NCBI RefSeq assembly: GCF_004343505.1
Contig: NZ_SLXU01000003.1
Location: forward strand, 1-64,000
DNA length: 64,000 nucleotides
DNA from: Rhodovulum bhavnagarense
GTDB taxonomy: Bacteria; Pseudomonadota; Alphaproteobacteria; Rhodobacterales; Rhodobacteraceae
Direction of reading: 5' to 3'
The translations under genes and the position numbers were made by a program. Below the pieces are notes generated by a model that was not told the DNA's origin, ran no database searches, and saw only the letters and a program-made list of their open reading frames with translations. Of the stretch, positions 1 to 8,045 are shown one piece after another (position 1 is the first letter of the stretch; every line of letters begins with the position of its first letter).

Positions 1-482
1 ACCGAATGGATCGCCCCGATCCGCGCACAGGCCAGCATCGCATAGGCCGCCTCGGGGATCATCGGCAGGTAGATCACCACCCGGTCGCCCCGCATCACCC
101 CCTGGCTCAGCAGAACGTTGGCAAAGCGGTTCACCTTTTCATGCAGATCGCGATAGCTGATATGCTGCACCGGGTCCGCCGGGTCGTCGGGCACGAAGAT
201 GATCGCCGTCTGATCGCCCCGCTTCGCAAGGTGACGGTCGATGCAGTTCGCCGCAACGTTCAACGTGCCGTCCCGGAACCAGTGGATCTCGACCTCGCCA
301 AAGTTGAAATTGGTGCTCTTGACCTCGGTATAGGGCCTGATCCAGTCAAGTCGCTTGCCATGCTCGCCCCAAAACCCCTCGGGGTCCGTGATCGAGGCGC
401 GGTACATCTCGTCATACTTGGCCGCGTCGACATGGGCAGAACGCGAAAAATCAGCGCGCGGAGCGTAGGTCTGGTCGGTCAT
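1..482 (-). CDS. acs: Acetyl-CoA synthetase, N-terminal part (cut by window edge)
   Basis: AMP-forming acetyl-CoA synthetase activates acetate to acetyl-CoA in the cytoplasm. Only the first ~160 residues are in the window, starting MTDQTYAPRADF. The N-terminal domain shows FWGEHGKRLDW, the GTLNVAANCIDRH segment and PMIPEAAYAMLACARIGA, all in the order found in Acs proteins. The AMP-binding core and the acetylatable lysine lie outside. It starts 72 bp after livF in the same direction, so it is probably the last gene of the liv-type operon. A GGGGGA ribosome site precedes the ATG. A propionyl-CoA synthetase is less likely given the close match to Acs N-termini. Confidence 0.93.
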   Translation of the reverse strand, partial: MTDQTYAPRADFSRSAHVDAAKYDEMYRASITDPEGFWGEHGKRLDWIRPYTEVKSTNFNFGEVEIHWFRDGTLNVAANCIDRHLAKRGDQTAIIFVPDDPADPVQHISYRDLHEKVNRFANVLLSQGVMRGDRVVIYLPMIPEAAYAMLACARIGAIHS

Positions 483-554
483 ATTCGATATCCCCCTGGC
501 TGGGCGGTTTGTCATGCGATTGCCCCGCCCGGGTGGGGCGGGGCGCATCCCGGC

Positions 555-1310
555 TCAGATGGCCAGGTATTCGGCGCGCAGCGCCTCGTCTTTCAGTACC
601 TCGGCGGCACTGCCGTCGAACACGATCTGCCCCGTATCAAGGATAACGGCCCGATCCGACAGTTCCAGCGCGCGGATCGCGTTCTGTTCGACGATGACCG
701 TGGTGATGCCCTGTTCCTTGATGTGGATCAGCGTCTTTTCGATCTCGTCGACGATGACTGGGGCAAGCCCCTCATAGGGTTCGTCGAGCAGCAGAACCTT
801 GATGTCGCGAGCCAATGCGCGGGCGATGGCCAGCATCTGCTGTTCGCCGCCCGAGAGCGTCACGCCCTCCTGCTTGCGGCGTTCGCCGAGGCGCGGGAAG
901 AGATCGTAGAGGCGATCCAGCGACCAGCCGATGGGCGGCGCGATCTGGGCCAGTTGCAGGTTTTCCTCGACGGTCAGCCCCGAGATGATCCGCCGGTCCT
1001 CTGGCACCAGGCCGATGCCGGCCATGCTGGCCTGGTGGGCGGACATGGTGTGCAGCGGCTGGTGATCCAGCCAGATTTCACCATAGGTAACCTGGGGATC
1101 GGCCAGTCGTGCCACCGCGCGCAGCGTCGAGGTCTTGCCCGCGCCGTTGCGCCCCAAAAGTGCGAGGATCTCGCCCTCGTGGACGTTGAAATTCACACCC
1201 TGCACGATGTAGCTTTCACCGTAATAGGCATGCAGATCGTAGACCGACAGGAAGGCCGGGGCGGTGGCCGCCTGGTTGGCATTCTTGTTGAAGTCGGGTT
1301 TGACGTTCAT
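555..1310 (-). CDS. livF: Branched-chain-type ABC transporter ATP-binding protein LivF
   Basis: Second ATPase of a HAAT-family (Liv/Urt/Ami) importer, 251 residues. Walker A GRNGAGKT is at about residues 53-60, the signature LSGGEQQMLAIAR near 155 and Walker B VLLLDEP near 175. I start it at MNVKPDFNKN; the same frame stays open upstream through livG but the family alignment begins after this Met. A ~20-residue N-terminal tail precedes the ABC domain. It lies 13 bp after livG and before acs. The substrate is not necessarily an amino acid: the pairing with acs and a short-chain acyl regulator suggests a carboxylate or amide. Confidence 0.93.
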   Translation of the reverse strand: MNVKPDFNKNANQAATAPAFLSVYDLHAYYGESYIVQGVNFNVHEGEILALLGRNGAGKTSTLRAVARLADPQVTYGEIWLDHQPLHTMSAHQASMAGIGLVPEDRRIISGLTVEENLQLAQIAPPIGWSLDRLYDLFPRLGERRKQEGVTLSGGEQQMLAIARALARDIKVLLLDEPYEGLAPVIVDEIEKTLIHIKEQGITTVIVEQNAIRALELSDRAVILDTGQIVFDGSAAEVLKDEALRAEYLAI

Positions 1311-1323
1311 CTGCGGCTCCTCC

Positions 1324-2082
1324 TTAGCCGTGCGCCTGGCCGAGATAGGCCTCTTGCACCTTTGGGTGGCCCTTGATCTTTTCGGGGATATCCTCGACCA
1401 GTGGCGTTCCCTGGGCCAACACCGTGATCCGGTCGGCGAGGCTGAACACGACGTGCATGTCATGTTCGATGATCGCCATGGTAATGTCGCGCTTTTCCTT
1501 GATCTCGCGCAGCAGATCGATGGTGTTGTTGGTGTCGGCACGCGCCATGCCGGCGGTGGGTTCGTCCAGCAGCAAAAGCTTCGGTTCCTGCACCAGGCAC
1601 ATGGCCATTTCCAGCCGCCGCTTGTCCCCGCGCGACAGGCTGGCGGCGTGCATGTCCTTCTTGTCGGCCATGTTGACATCGTCGAGCATCTGCGTCGCCT
1701 TCGCGACAATGTCCCTTTCGTGGGCGACCGTTTCAAAGGCGTGCATACGGAACGCCCCGTCGCGTTTCGCGAAACAGGGGATCAGCACATTTTCCAGAAC
1801 CGTGAGATCGCCGAAGATCTCGGGCGTCTGGAACACGCGGGAAATGCCCATCTGGTTGATCTCGTGCGGTTTGCGGCCCAGCACGCTTTGCCCGTCGAAC
1901 ATAACCGATCCGGTGTCGGGGATCAGCTTGCCGACAAGGCAATTGAGAAGGGTGGATTTACCTGCCCCGTTCGGCCCGATGATCGCGTGAACCGTGTTTT
2001 CCGCGACCGAGAGGTTGACGTCGCCAAGCGCCTGGAGCCCGCCGAAACGCTTGTTGACGCCTTTGACTTCAAGGATACCCAT
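1324..2082 (-). CDS. livG: Branched-chain-type ABC transporter ATP-binding protein LivG
   Basis: First ATPase of the importer, 252 residues. Walker A GPNGAGKS sits at about 36-43; the signature region is SLSRGDKRRLEMA, a slightly divergent LSGGQ (SRGDK), as in many LivG/UrtD proteins; Walker B is LLLDEPTAGM. It is 12 bp downstream of livM and directly followed by livF. It would dimerise with LivF on the cytoplasmic face of LivHM. Confidence 0.93.
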   Translation of the reverse strand: MGILEVKGVNKRFGGLQALGDVNLSVAENTVHAIIGPNGAGKSTLLNCLVGKLIPDTGSVMFDGQSVLGRKPHEINQMGISRVFQTPEIFGDLTVLENVLIPCFAKRDGAFRMHAFETVAHERDIVAKATQMLDDVNMADKKDMHAASLSRGDKRRLEMAMCLVQEPKLLLLDEPTAGMARADTNNTIDLLREIKEKRDITMAIIEHDMHVVFSLADRITVLAQGTPLVEDIPEKIKGHPKVQEAYLGQAHG

Positions 2083-2094
2083 TCGTCACTCTCC

Positions 2095-3312
2095 TCACTC
2101 GGCCACGTGTGGCGCGGGTTTCGGTTGATGGTCGCGGTTGCGGCCGCCGGGGCCGGCGGTCTTTGTTTTCTTGCTGCGGAACAGCCGCGCGATGCGCTGT
2201 CCGCCCTCTACCAGCCCGCCGGGCAGGAAGATCACCACCAGCATGAACAGGATGCCCAGCGTCAGGTGCCAGCCCTTGCCGACGAAGGGGTGGATCAGTG
2301 CGACCACCAGATCCTCCAGCCCGTCGGGCAGGAATGCGAACCATGCATGCAGGACGCCATCGTTGATCTTCGAGAAGATGTTTTCGAAATACTTGATGAA
2401 ACCCGCACCCAGCACCGGGCCCATAAGCGTGCCCGCACCGCCCAGGATCGTCATAAGCACCACCTCGCCCGACGCCGTCCACTGCATCCGTTCGGCGCCC
2501 GCCAAGGGGTCCATCGCGGCCAGCAGACCACCGGCCAGACCGGCATACATCCCCGAGATCACGAAGGCGGCCAGCGTGTAGGGCCGCGAGTTCAGGCCCG
2601 TGTAGTTCATGCGCGTCTGGTTGGTCTTGATCGCGCGCAACATCATGCCGAAGGGCGAGCGGAAGATCCGCAGGCTGAGATAGAATGCCAGGATCGCGAT
2701 CACGGCACAGAAATAATAGCCGTTATTGAGGGTAAAGAGCCATCCGCCGACTTCGAATTGGGTCGATTCGCGCATCACGATCCCGAACAGATGCGGGCTG
2801 GTCGGGGAATTTTCGCCCATCAGGATCTGCGGGTCGTTCGAATAGACTTGCAGGCCAGTCTCGCCATTGGTGATCGGCGTGAGTACCGAATAGGCGAGGT
2901 TATAGCTCATCTGGGCAAAGGCCAGCGTCAGGATCGAGAAATAGATCCCGGACCGCCTGAGCGAGATAAAGCCGATCAAGAGTGCGAACAGGGCCGATAC
3001 GATGACCGCCAGAACCAGCCCCGGCAGGACGTTGTAGCCCAGGAGTTTATACATCCAGACGACGGTGTAGCTGCCCACGCCCAGGAAAGCCGCGTGTCCG
3101 AAGGACAGGTAACCGGTCAGCCCGAACAGGATATTGAACCCGATCGCGAAGATGCCGAAAATCGCGAATTTCTGCATCAGGTCCGGGTAGCCCGCGTTGA
3201 ACTGCGCCAAGCTGGAGCCTTCGGGAAAGGGTTGCAGCAAGATCGGCGTCGCCAGCGTCAGGAAGACGACGATCAATAGGAAACGGGTGTCTTTTGAACT
3301 CAGTCCGAACAT
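2095..3312 (-). CDS. livM: Branched-chain-type ABC transporter permease LivM
   Basis: Integral membrane permease of 405 residues with many hydrophobic helices and the LivM-type segment [16 protein letters not shown]. The C-terminal ~30 residues are hydrophilic and basic ([16 protein letters not shown]). It starts 4 bp after livH ends. The 405-residue length includes a large loop (roughly 145-200) between helices that is not in short LivM proteins but is common in the Urt/amide-type relatives. Confidence 0.92.
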   Translation of the reverse strand: MFGLSSKDTRFLLIVVFLTLATPILLQPFPEGSSLAQFNAGYPDLMQKFAIFGIFAIGFNILFGLTGYLSFGHAAFLGVGSYTVVWMYKLLGYNVLPGLVLAVIVSALFALLIGFISLRRSGIYFSILTLAFAQMSYNLAYSVLTPITNGETGLQVYSNDPQILMGENSPTSPHLFGIVMRESTQFEVGGWLFTLNNGYYFCAVIAILAFYLSLRIFRSPFGMMLRAIKTNQTRMNYTGLNSRPYTLAAFVISGMYAGLAGGLLAAMDPLAGAERMQWTASGEVVLMTILGGAGTLMGPVLGAGFIKYFENIFSKINDGVLHAWFAFLPDGLEDLVVALIHPFVGKGWHLTLGILFMLVVIFLPGGLVEGGQRIARLFRSKKTKTAGPGGRNRDHQPKPAPHVAE

Positions 3313-3316
3313 TGTC

Positions 3317-4348
3317 TCAGTCCTCCATCACACCCTTGCGCCCCATCAGGCCGCGCGGCCGGGTCAGCAGGATGACGATTGCAATCAGGTAGATGATGAC
3401 CTGGTCGATGCCGGGGATGATGCTCTTGATCTCGTTCATCGAGGCAAAGCTCTGCAGGATGCCCAGCAAAAAGCCCGCGAGGACGGCGCCGGGCAACGAG
3501 CCCATGCCGCCAACCACAACCACGACGAAGGACAGCACGAGGAAATCCATGCCCATGTGATAATTCGGGGACAGGATCGGGGTGTACATGACACCCGCCA
3601 GCCCCGCGACCGCGGCGGCCAGTCCGAACATGATTGTAAAGCGGCGGTCGATGTCGATGCCCAACAGGCCCACGGTTTCCCGGTCGGCCATGCCTGCGCG
3701 AACCACCATCCCGAAGGTCGTGAATTGCAGGAAGGCGAAGACACCCCCGATGATTACGAGTGCGAACAAGAAATACACCATCCGCCAGTAGGGGTAGATG
3801 ATCACGTTCGGATCAAAGCCCATGAGAACGCCGAAATCGAAAGACCCCGCGAACATGTCCGGCGCGCCTGTCTGGATCGGGTTTGCGCCGAAAAAGTATT
3901 TCACGATCTCTTGCAAGACGATCGCCAGGCCAAAGGTCACGAGGATCTGGTCGGCATGGGGGCGCTTGTAGAAATGCTTGATCAACCCGCGTTCCATTGC
4001 AAAGCCAAGGGCGATCATCACCGGGATTGCCATGACGATTGCGATCGGTACGGACCAGTCGATTATGGCGCCGCCAACTTCCGGCCCGAACCAGCTTTCC
4101 ACATAGGGCACCTGCACCTTGAGTGGATTGCCGAGAAAGTCGGTCTTGGTCGGGTCGACCTGCGAAAAGGACAGGCCAAGGATGCGCTGCATGGTTACTG
4201 CGCAGAAAGCGCCGATCATGAACAGCGCGCCATGGGCGAAATTTACCACACCCAGCGTGCCAAAGATCAGCGTAAGGCCCAGCGCGATCAGCGCGTAGGC
4301 AGAGCCCTTGTCGAGCCCGTTCAGGATTTGCAGAAGGATCGCGTCCAT
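3317..4348 (-). CDS. livH: Branched-chain-type ABC transporter permease LivH
   Basis: Membrane permease of 343 residues starting [20 protein letters not shown], the typical LivH N-terminus, with the [19 protein letters not shown] motif. The open frame extends upstream, but the extension is basic and unlike the family, and GGGTGGGG before this ATG fits a ribosome site. An insert around residues 55-95 ([15 protein letters not shown]...) makes it longer than E. coli LivH. It partners LivM. Confidence 0.92.
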   Translation of the reverse strand: MDAILLQILNGLDKGSAYALIALGLTLIFGTLGVVNFAHGALFMIGAFCAVTMQRILGLSFSQVDPTKTDFLGNPLKVQVPYVESWFGPEVGGAIIDWSVPIAIVMAIPVMIALGFAMERGLIKHFYKRPHADQILVTFGLAIVLQEIVKYFFGANPIQTGAPDMFAGSFDFGVLMGFDPNVIIYPYWRMVYFLFALVIIGGVFAFLQFTTFGMVVRAGMADRETVGLLGIDIDRRFTIMFGLAAAVAGLAGVMYTPILSPNYHMGMDFLVLSFVVVVVGGMGSLPGAVLAGFLLGILQSFASMNEIKSIIPGIDQVIIYLIAIVILLTRPRGLMGRKGVMED

Positions 4349-4464
4349 CGTCCCCACCCGTGATGTCGGTTTGGTTCCGGGGTGTCGGGGCCGCTTGGCA
4401 ACGGACCGTGCCCCGACGGAAAACCGGCCACGCAAAGCGCGCGGCCGGCAGGTGCGTCAACGGT

Positions 4465-5814
4465 TCAGGCGCCGCTGTTGCACTGGCCCAGAGAGGCTTC
4501 GTCGCCACCAAACATCGGATGATTCGGTGCGTATTCGACCTGTGCGCGCGGCGTGATCTCGACCACTTCGAGAGTGTCGAAGGGGGTGGTCGGATTCTCG
4601 GCGCCCTTCATGACCAGCACATCCTTGAAGCACTGGTGATCCTCGGCGCGGTACAGCGTCGGACCATTGCCCATACCGTCGAATTCGAAGCCTTCGAGGG
4701 CTTCGGCCACGGCGCAGGGGTTGAAAGAGCCCGCACGCGCCACCGCATCGGCATAAAGCAGCGTCTGCACATAGCAGGTATGGGCCGAGTTCGAGGGCGG
4801 GCGGCCGTATTTCTGACCGAAGGACTGAACGAAAGCCTTGGTGCCCGCGTCCTGCAACTGCCAGTTCCAGTTCATCGAGCCGAACACGCCCTTGATATTC
4901 TCGCCGGCGCCCTCGGCCATCAATTCGGAATAAAGCGGCACGACGATCTCGAAATTCTTGCCGTTCACCTGCTTGTCGCGCAGCCCGAACTGGACCGCCT
5001 GGGTCAGCGAGTTGACCATGTCGCCGCCGTAGTGGTTCAAGATCAGAACGTCGGCGCCCGAGTTCAGCACCGGCGCGATATAGGACGAGAAATCGCCCGC
5101 ACCGACCGGCGTGAGCACGTTGTTGACGGTCTGCCAGCCCAGCGCCTCGGTGAAGGACTGGATCGATTCCTGCTGGGTGTAGCCCCAGGTGTAGTCGGCG
5201 GTCAGGTGATAGGCGCGGCGCTCGGTTCCATAAGCCTTTTCCAGCACCGGGGCCAAGGCCGCGCCCGACATGTAGGCGTTGAAGAAATGGCGGAAGCCAT
5301 TGGCCTTGCGGTCCTTGCCGGTCGTGTCGTTCGAGTGTGTCAGACCGGCCATGAAGATGATGCCGGCCTCCTGGCAAAGGCTCTGTACCGCCACGGCCAC
5401 GCCCGAGGACGAGCCGCCGTTGATCATCACCACGCCGTCCTTTTCGATCATCGACTTGGCGGCGGCGCGGGCGGCGTCGGACTTGGTCTGGGTGTCGCCG
5501 GTCACGAACTGAACCTTCTTGCCCAGGATGCCGGTTCCGTCCAGCGCCTTGGAGGTGAAGGTGTTCAGCATGCCGCCGTCACCGATGCCGTTGATATGTT
5601 CGACGGCCAGTTCCTGGGCGCGCAGCTCGTCGAGCCCTTCCTCGGCATAGGGGCCGGTCTGGGGCACGTTGAAGCCGAAAGTGACCGTGTTGCCGGTCGG
5701 TTCGTTGGTAAAGGCCGATGCGGACGAGGTGAAAATCGTCGGCAGGGCCAGGCCCGCGCCGGTAACCGCACCGGTCTTGAGCACGCCGCGGCGTGTGAAA
5801 GTCGAATTCGTCAT
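4465..5814 (-). CDS. ABC transporter substrate-binding protein (branched-chain/amide family), Tat-exported
   Basis: Periplasmic binding protein of 449 residues feeding LivHMGF. The N-terminus carries a twin-arginine signal (TFTRRGVLKTG, R8-R9) followed by a hydrophobic stretch and an Ala-rich cleavage region, so export is probably by Tat. The mature part begins NTVTFGFNVPQTGPYAEEG, typical of the peripla_BP_6 family. Two in-frame ATGs are six bases apart; GGGAGG lies six bases before the second, which I chose. It is the first gene of the leftward operon, with a 116 bp gap before livH. The ligand is not evident. Confidence 0.9.
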   Translation of the reverse strand: MTNSTFTRRGVLKTGAVTGAGLALPTIFTSSASAFTNEPTGNTVTFGFNVPQTGPYAEEGLDELRAQELAVEHINGIGDGGMLNTFTSKALDGTGILGKKVQFVTGDTQTKSDAARAAAKSMIEKDGVVMINGGSSSGVAVAVQSLCQEAGIIFMAGLTHSNDTTGKDRKANGFRHFFNAYMSGAALAPVLEKAYGTERRAYHLTADYTWGYTQQESIQSFTEALGWQTVNNVLTPVGAGDFSSYIAPVLNSGADVLILNHYGGDMVNSLTQAVQFGLRDKQVNGKNFEIVVPLYSELMAEGAGENIKGVFGSMNWNWQLQDAGTKAFVQSFGQKYGRPPSNSAHTCYVQTLLYADAVARAGSFNPCAVAEALEGFEFDGMGNGPTLYRAEDHQCFKDVLVMKGAENPTTPFDTLEVVEITPRAQVEYAPNHPMFGGDEASLGQCNSGA

Positions 5815-5869
5815 GAACATCCTCCCGTGATGCAGGGTGACCCCGAGCCTCCTCTGCCCGGTGTCATGC

Positions 5870-5980
5870 TTTACAAAGCACGGAAAGTATCGCGGAGGAT
5901 TCGAAAATTTAGCAACAACTGCTTTCACATAAACGATTTTTTTGTAAAGGTTTGCACAGGTTGGCGCGGAGATGTGTAAA
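5870..5980. promoter_or_regulatory. Divergent control region with TTTGTAAA-type repeats
   Basis: This unusually A+T-rich stretch between the binding protein and the divergent ScfR-type regulator holds repeated octamers: TTTACAAA (5870-5877), TTTGTAAA (5941-5948), TTTGCACA (5951-5958) and TGTGTAAA (5973-5980). The middle two are direct repeats offset by exactly 10 bp. The ScfR protein PccR of Rhodobacter sphaeroides is reported to use TTTGCAAA-type half-sites, so these are candidate operators for the adjacent regulator. The link is inference. Confidence 0.5.
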
Positions 5981-6033
5981 AAAATTATCTCGCTCCCGCA
6001 GAAAGCCGTTGGAAAGAAACGAGGTTTCCAAAC

Positions 6034-7344
6034 ATGGCGCGCAGCACTTTGACCGGAACCCGTATCCGTGAACGGCGGGCGGTAATGGGGATTCGCCAGG
6101 CAGACCTTGCGCGGGCGGTCGGAATCTCGGCCTCTTATCTCAACCTGATCGAACACAACAGGCGCAGAATCGGCGGCAAGCTGCTGGTAGAGATTGCCCG
6201 CGCCCTCGAGGTCGAGGCCACGGCCCTGACCGAGGGGGCAGGTGCGGCACTGGTCGAAACCCTGCGCGAGGCCGCGGCCGGGCACGAGGGCGCGTTGGCC
6301 GATCTGCCCCGGATCGAGGAATTCGCGGGCCGTTTTCCCGGCTGGGCCCAGCTTCTGGCAGACCGCCATCGTCGGGTGTCCGAACTGGAACGCACCGTCG
6401 AGATGCTGACTGATCGGATGACGCATGACCCGTTCCTGTCGGCCTCTTTGCACGAGGTGATCTCGGCCGTGACCGCGATCCGTTCCACCGCGGCGATCCT
6501 GGTCGATACAGAGGATATTGATGCCGACTGGCAGCGCCGCTTTCATCGCAATCTGTCCGAGGATAGCCGGCGTCTTGCCGACGGGGCGCAGGCGCTTGTA
6601 GCCTATCTTGACGAGGGCGCCGAAGAAACGGGCATCCAGTCCACCCCCCAGGAAGAGGTCGAGGCCTTCTTGCGGGGGCGCGCCTATCACGTGGCGGAAT
6701 TGGAACGCGCCCTGCCGCCCCCACCCGAGCGTCTGGTTGCCGGCGCGCCCGAACTTTCATCGGCCCCCGCGCGCGAACTGGCACTTGCCTATCTGCGCCG
6801 CTATCGCCGCGATGCCGAACTCATGCCTTTGGCCGCCTTTGCCGAGGCCGCGCGCGCCGAGGGGCTGGATCCGGGGCGGTTGGCGCATCGGTTCGGCGTA
6901 GATCCCGGTGCCGTTTTCCGCCGCCTGGCCACATTGCCGCGAGAGATGGCGGGCGGGCCGGTGGGGCTGGTGACCTGCGATGGCTCGGGCACGTTGACCT
7001 TCCGCAAGCCGGTGGCGGGGTTCGCGCTGCCGCGCTTCGGGGCGGCCTGTCCGCTCTGGCCGCTTTACCAGGCGCTTTCGCGCCCGATGGCGCCCCTGCG
7101 CGCGGTGGTGGAACATGGCGGGCGGCGCCAAGGCCGTTTTCTGACTTATGCGCTGTGCCAGCCCACGTTGAGTTCCGGTTTTGACGGTCCGCAGGTCATG
7201 GAGGCCGCGATGCTGATCCTGCCCGAGGAAACGGCCGACTTGCCTGGCGGCGCGGGCCAGCCGGTTGGCACATCCTGCCGGATCTGTCCGCGGCGCGACT
7301 GCGTGGCTCGGCGCGAACCATCGATCCTGGCGGACGGGTTTTGA
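6034..7344 (+). CDS. ScfR-type (XRE HTH + DUF2083) short-chain acyl-CoA regulator
   Basis: Transcription factor of 436 residues. Residues ~8-62 form an XRE helix-turn-helix (QADLARAVGISASYLNLIEHNRR). The C-terminal half ends in a cysteine cluster CRICPRRDC (C415, C418, C423), the hallmark of DUF2083/ScfR proteins that sense short-chain acyl-CoAs. The middle region (~100-200) is less conserved and partly helical. It diverges from the liv-acs operon, which it probably regulates together with itself. PccR and IclR-like RamB proteins are the closest characterised relatives known to me. Confidence 0.85.
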   Translation: MARSTLTGTRIRERRAVMGIRQADLARAVGISASYLNLIEHNRRRIGGKLLVEIARALEVEATALTEGAGAALVETLREAAAGHEGALADLPRIEEFAGRFPGWAQLLADRHRRVSELERTVEMLTDRMTHDPFLSASLHEVISAVTAIRSTAAILVDTEDIDADWQRRFHRNLSEDSRRLADGAQALVAYLDEGAEETGIQSTPQEEVEAFLRGRAYHVAELERALPPPPERLVAGAPELSSAPARELALAYLRRYRRDAELMPLAAFAEAARAEGLDPGRLAHRFGVDPGAVFRRLATLPREMAGGPVGLVTCDGSGTLTFRKPVAGFALPRFGAACPLWPLYQALSRPMAPLRAVVEHGGRRQGRFLTYALCQPTLSSGFDGPQVMEAAMLILPEETADLPGGAGQPVGTSCRICPRRDCVARREPSILADGF

Positions 7345-7415
7345 CAAGCGGGTCGCTTTGCGGGGATAATTTCTGAACCAAGCGGGCGCAGCTCCGCGTC
7401 GAGGGAGGAGACGGA

Positions 7416-7784
7416 ATGGGCAAACATGTCCTTCTGATAGAGGACGAGCCGAACATCATCGAGGCGATCCGGTTCATCCTGTCGCGCGACGGCTGGCAGG
7501 TGGACACCCACTCCGACGGCATGACCGCCTTTGACCGGGTGGGCGCGCTGCGCCCAGATATCGTGATCCTTGACGTGATGCTGCCGGGGCGCTCAGGGTT
7601 CGACATCCTGCGCGACATCCGGGCCGACCCGGAACTATGCGCGCTCCCGGTGCTGATGCTGACGGCCAAGGGCCAGGTCAAGGATCGCGAGATGGCCGAG
7701 CGGATGGGTGTCAGTCGGTTCATGGCAAAACCGTTCTCCAATACCGAGGTGTTGTCTTCGGTGCGCGAACTGACGGGTGGCTAG
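7416..7784 (+). CDS. Receiver-only response regulator (CheY-like)
   Basis: Single receiver domain of 122 residues with no output domain. Acidic pair E9/D10, phospho-acceptor D53 (VILDVMLPG), the switch Thr in LMLTAKG and the conserved Lys in MAKPF are all present. It has a strong GGGAGGAG ribosome site and is followed after 3 bp by the small membrane protein and then the symporter-histidine kinase, its likely partner. With no DNA-binding domain it must act through protein contacts or a phosphorelay. Confidence 0.9.
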   Translation: MGKHVLLIEDEPNIIEAIRFILSRDGWQVDTHSDGMTAFDRVGALRPDIVILDVMLPGRSGFDILRDIRADPELCALPVLMLTAKGQVKDREMAERMGVSRFMAKPFSNTEVLSSVRELTGG

Positions 7785-7787
7785 GCG

Positions 7788-8045
7788 ATGGCGCGCGCGC
7801 CGCTTTTCCTGGCTCGGCAAGGCTATCGCCGTCGGCGGCTGGCCGACATGGCGCGGCTGCTGCCGCTATTCGGGCTGTGGGTGTTTCTGCTGCCGCTTCT
7901 GGATGCCGACGACGGATTGGACGCGGCGCTGTTGATCTACCTGTTCTCGGCCTGGTTCATTCTGATCGCGGCCTCGGCCCTGCTTGCGCGGCGCCTGTGT
8001 GCCGACGCGCAAACGGGTGATGCGGAAGGACCCCGGTCGCGATGA
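7788..8045 (+). CDS. Small two-helix membrane protein next to symporter-kinase
   Basis: An 85-residue protein with a basic N-terminus and two predicted membrane helices (roughly 24-40 and 45-67) and a hydrophilic tail. Its stop overlaps the kinase start (ATGA). The position matches that of DUF4212 small subunits that sit before some sodium/solute symporters, and size and topology fit, but I cannot see the DUF4212 sequence signature. I infer a small subunit or stabiliser of the SSS domain. Confidence 0.65.
   Translation: MARAPLFLARQGYRRRRLADMARLLPLFGLWVFLLPLLDADDGLDAALLIYLFSAWFILIAASALLARRLCADAQTGDAEGPRSR

Noticed and set aside
6-3279. Long rightward open frames over acs, livF, livG and livM
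   Set aside because: They lie opposite genes with clear ABC and Acs motifs, have no ribosome sites and encode His/Arg/Asp-rich sequence without domains.
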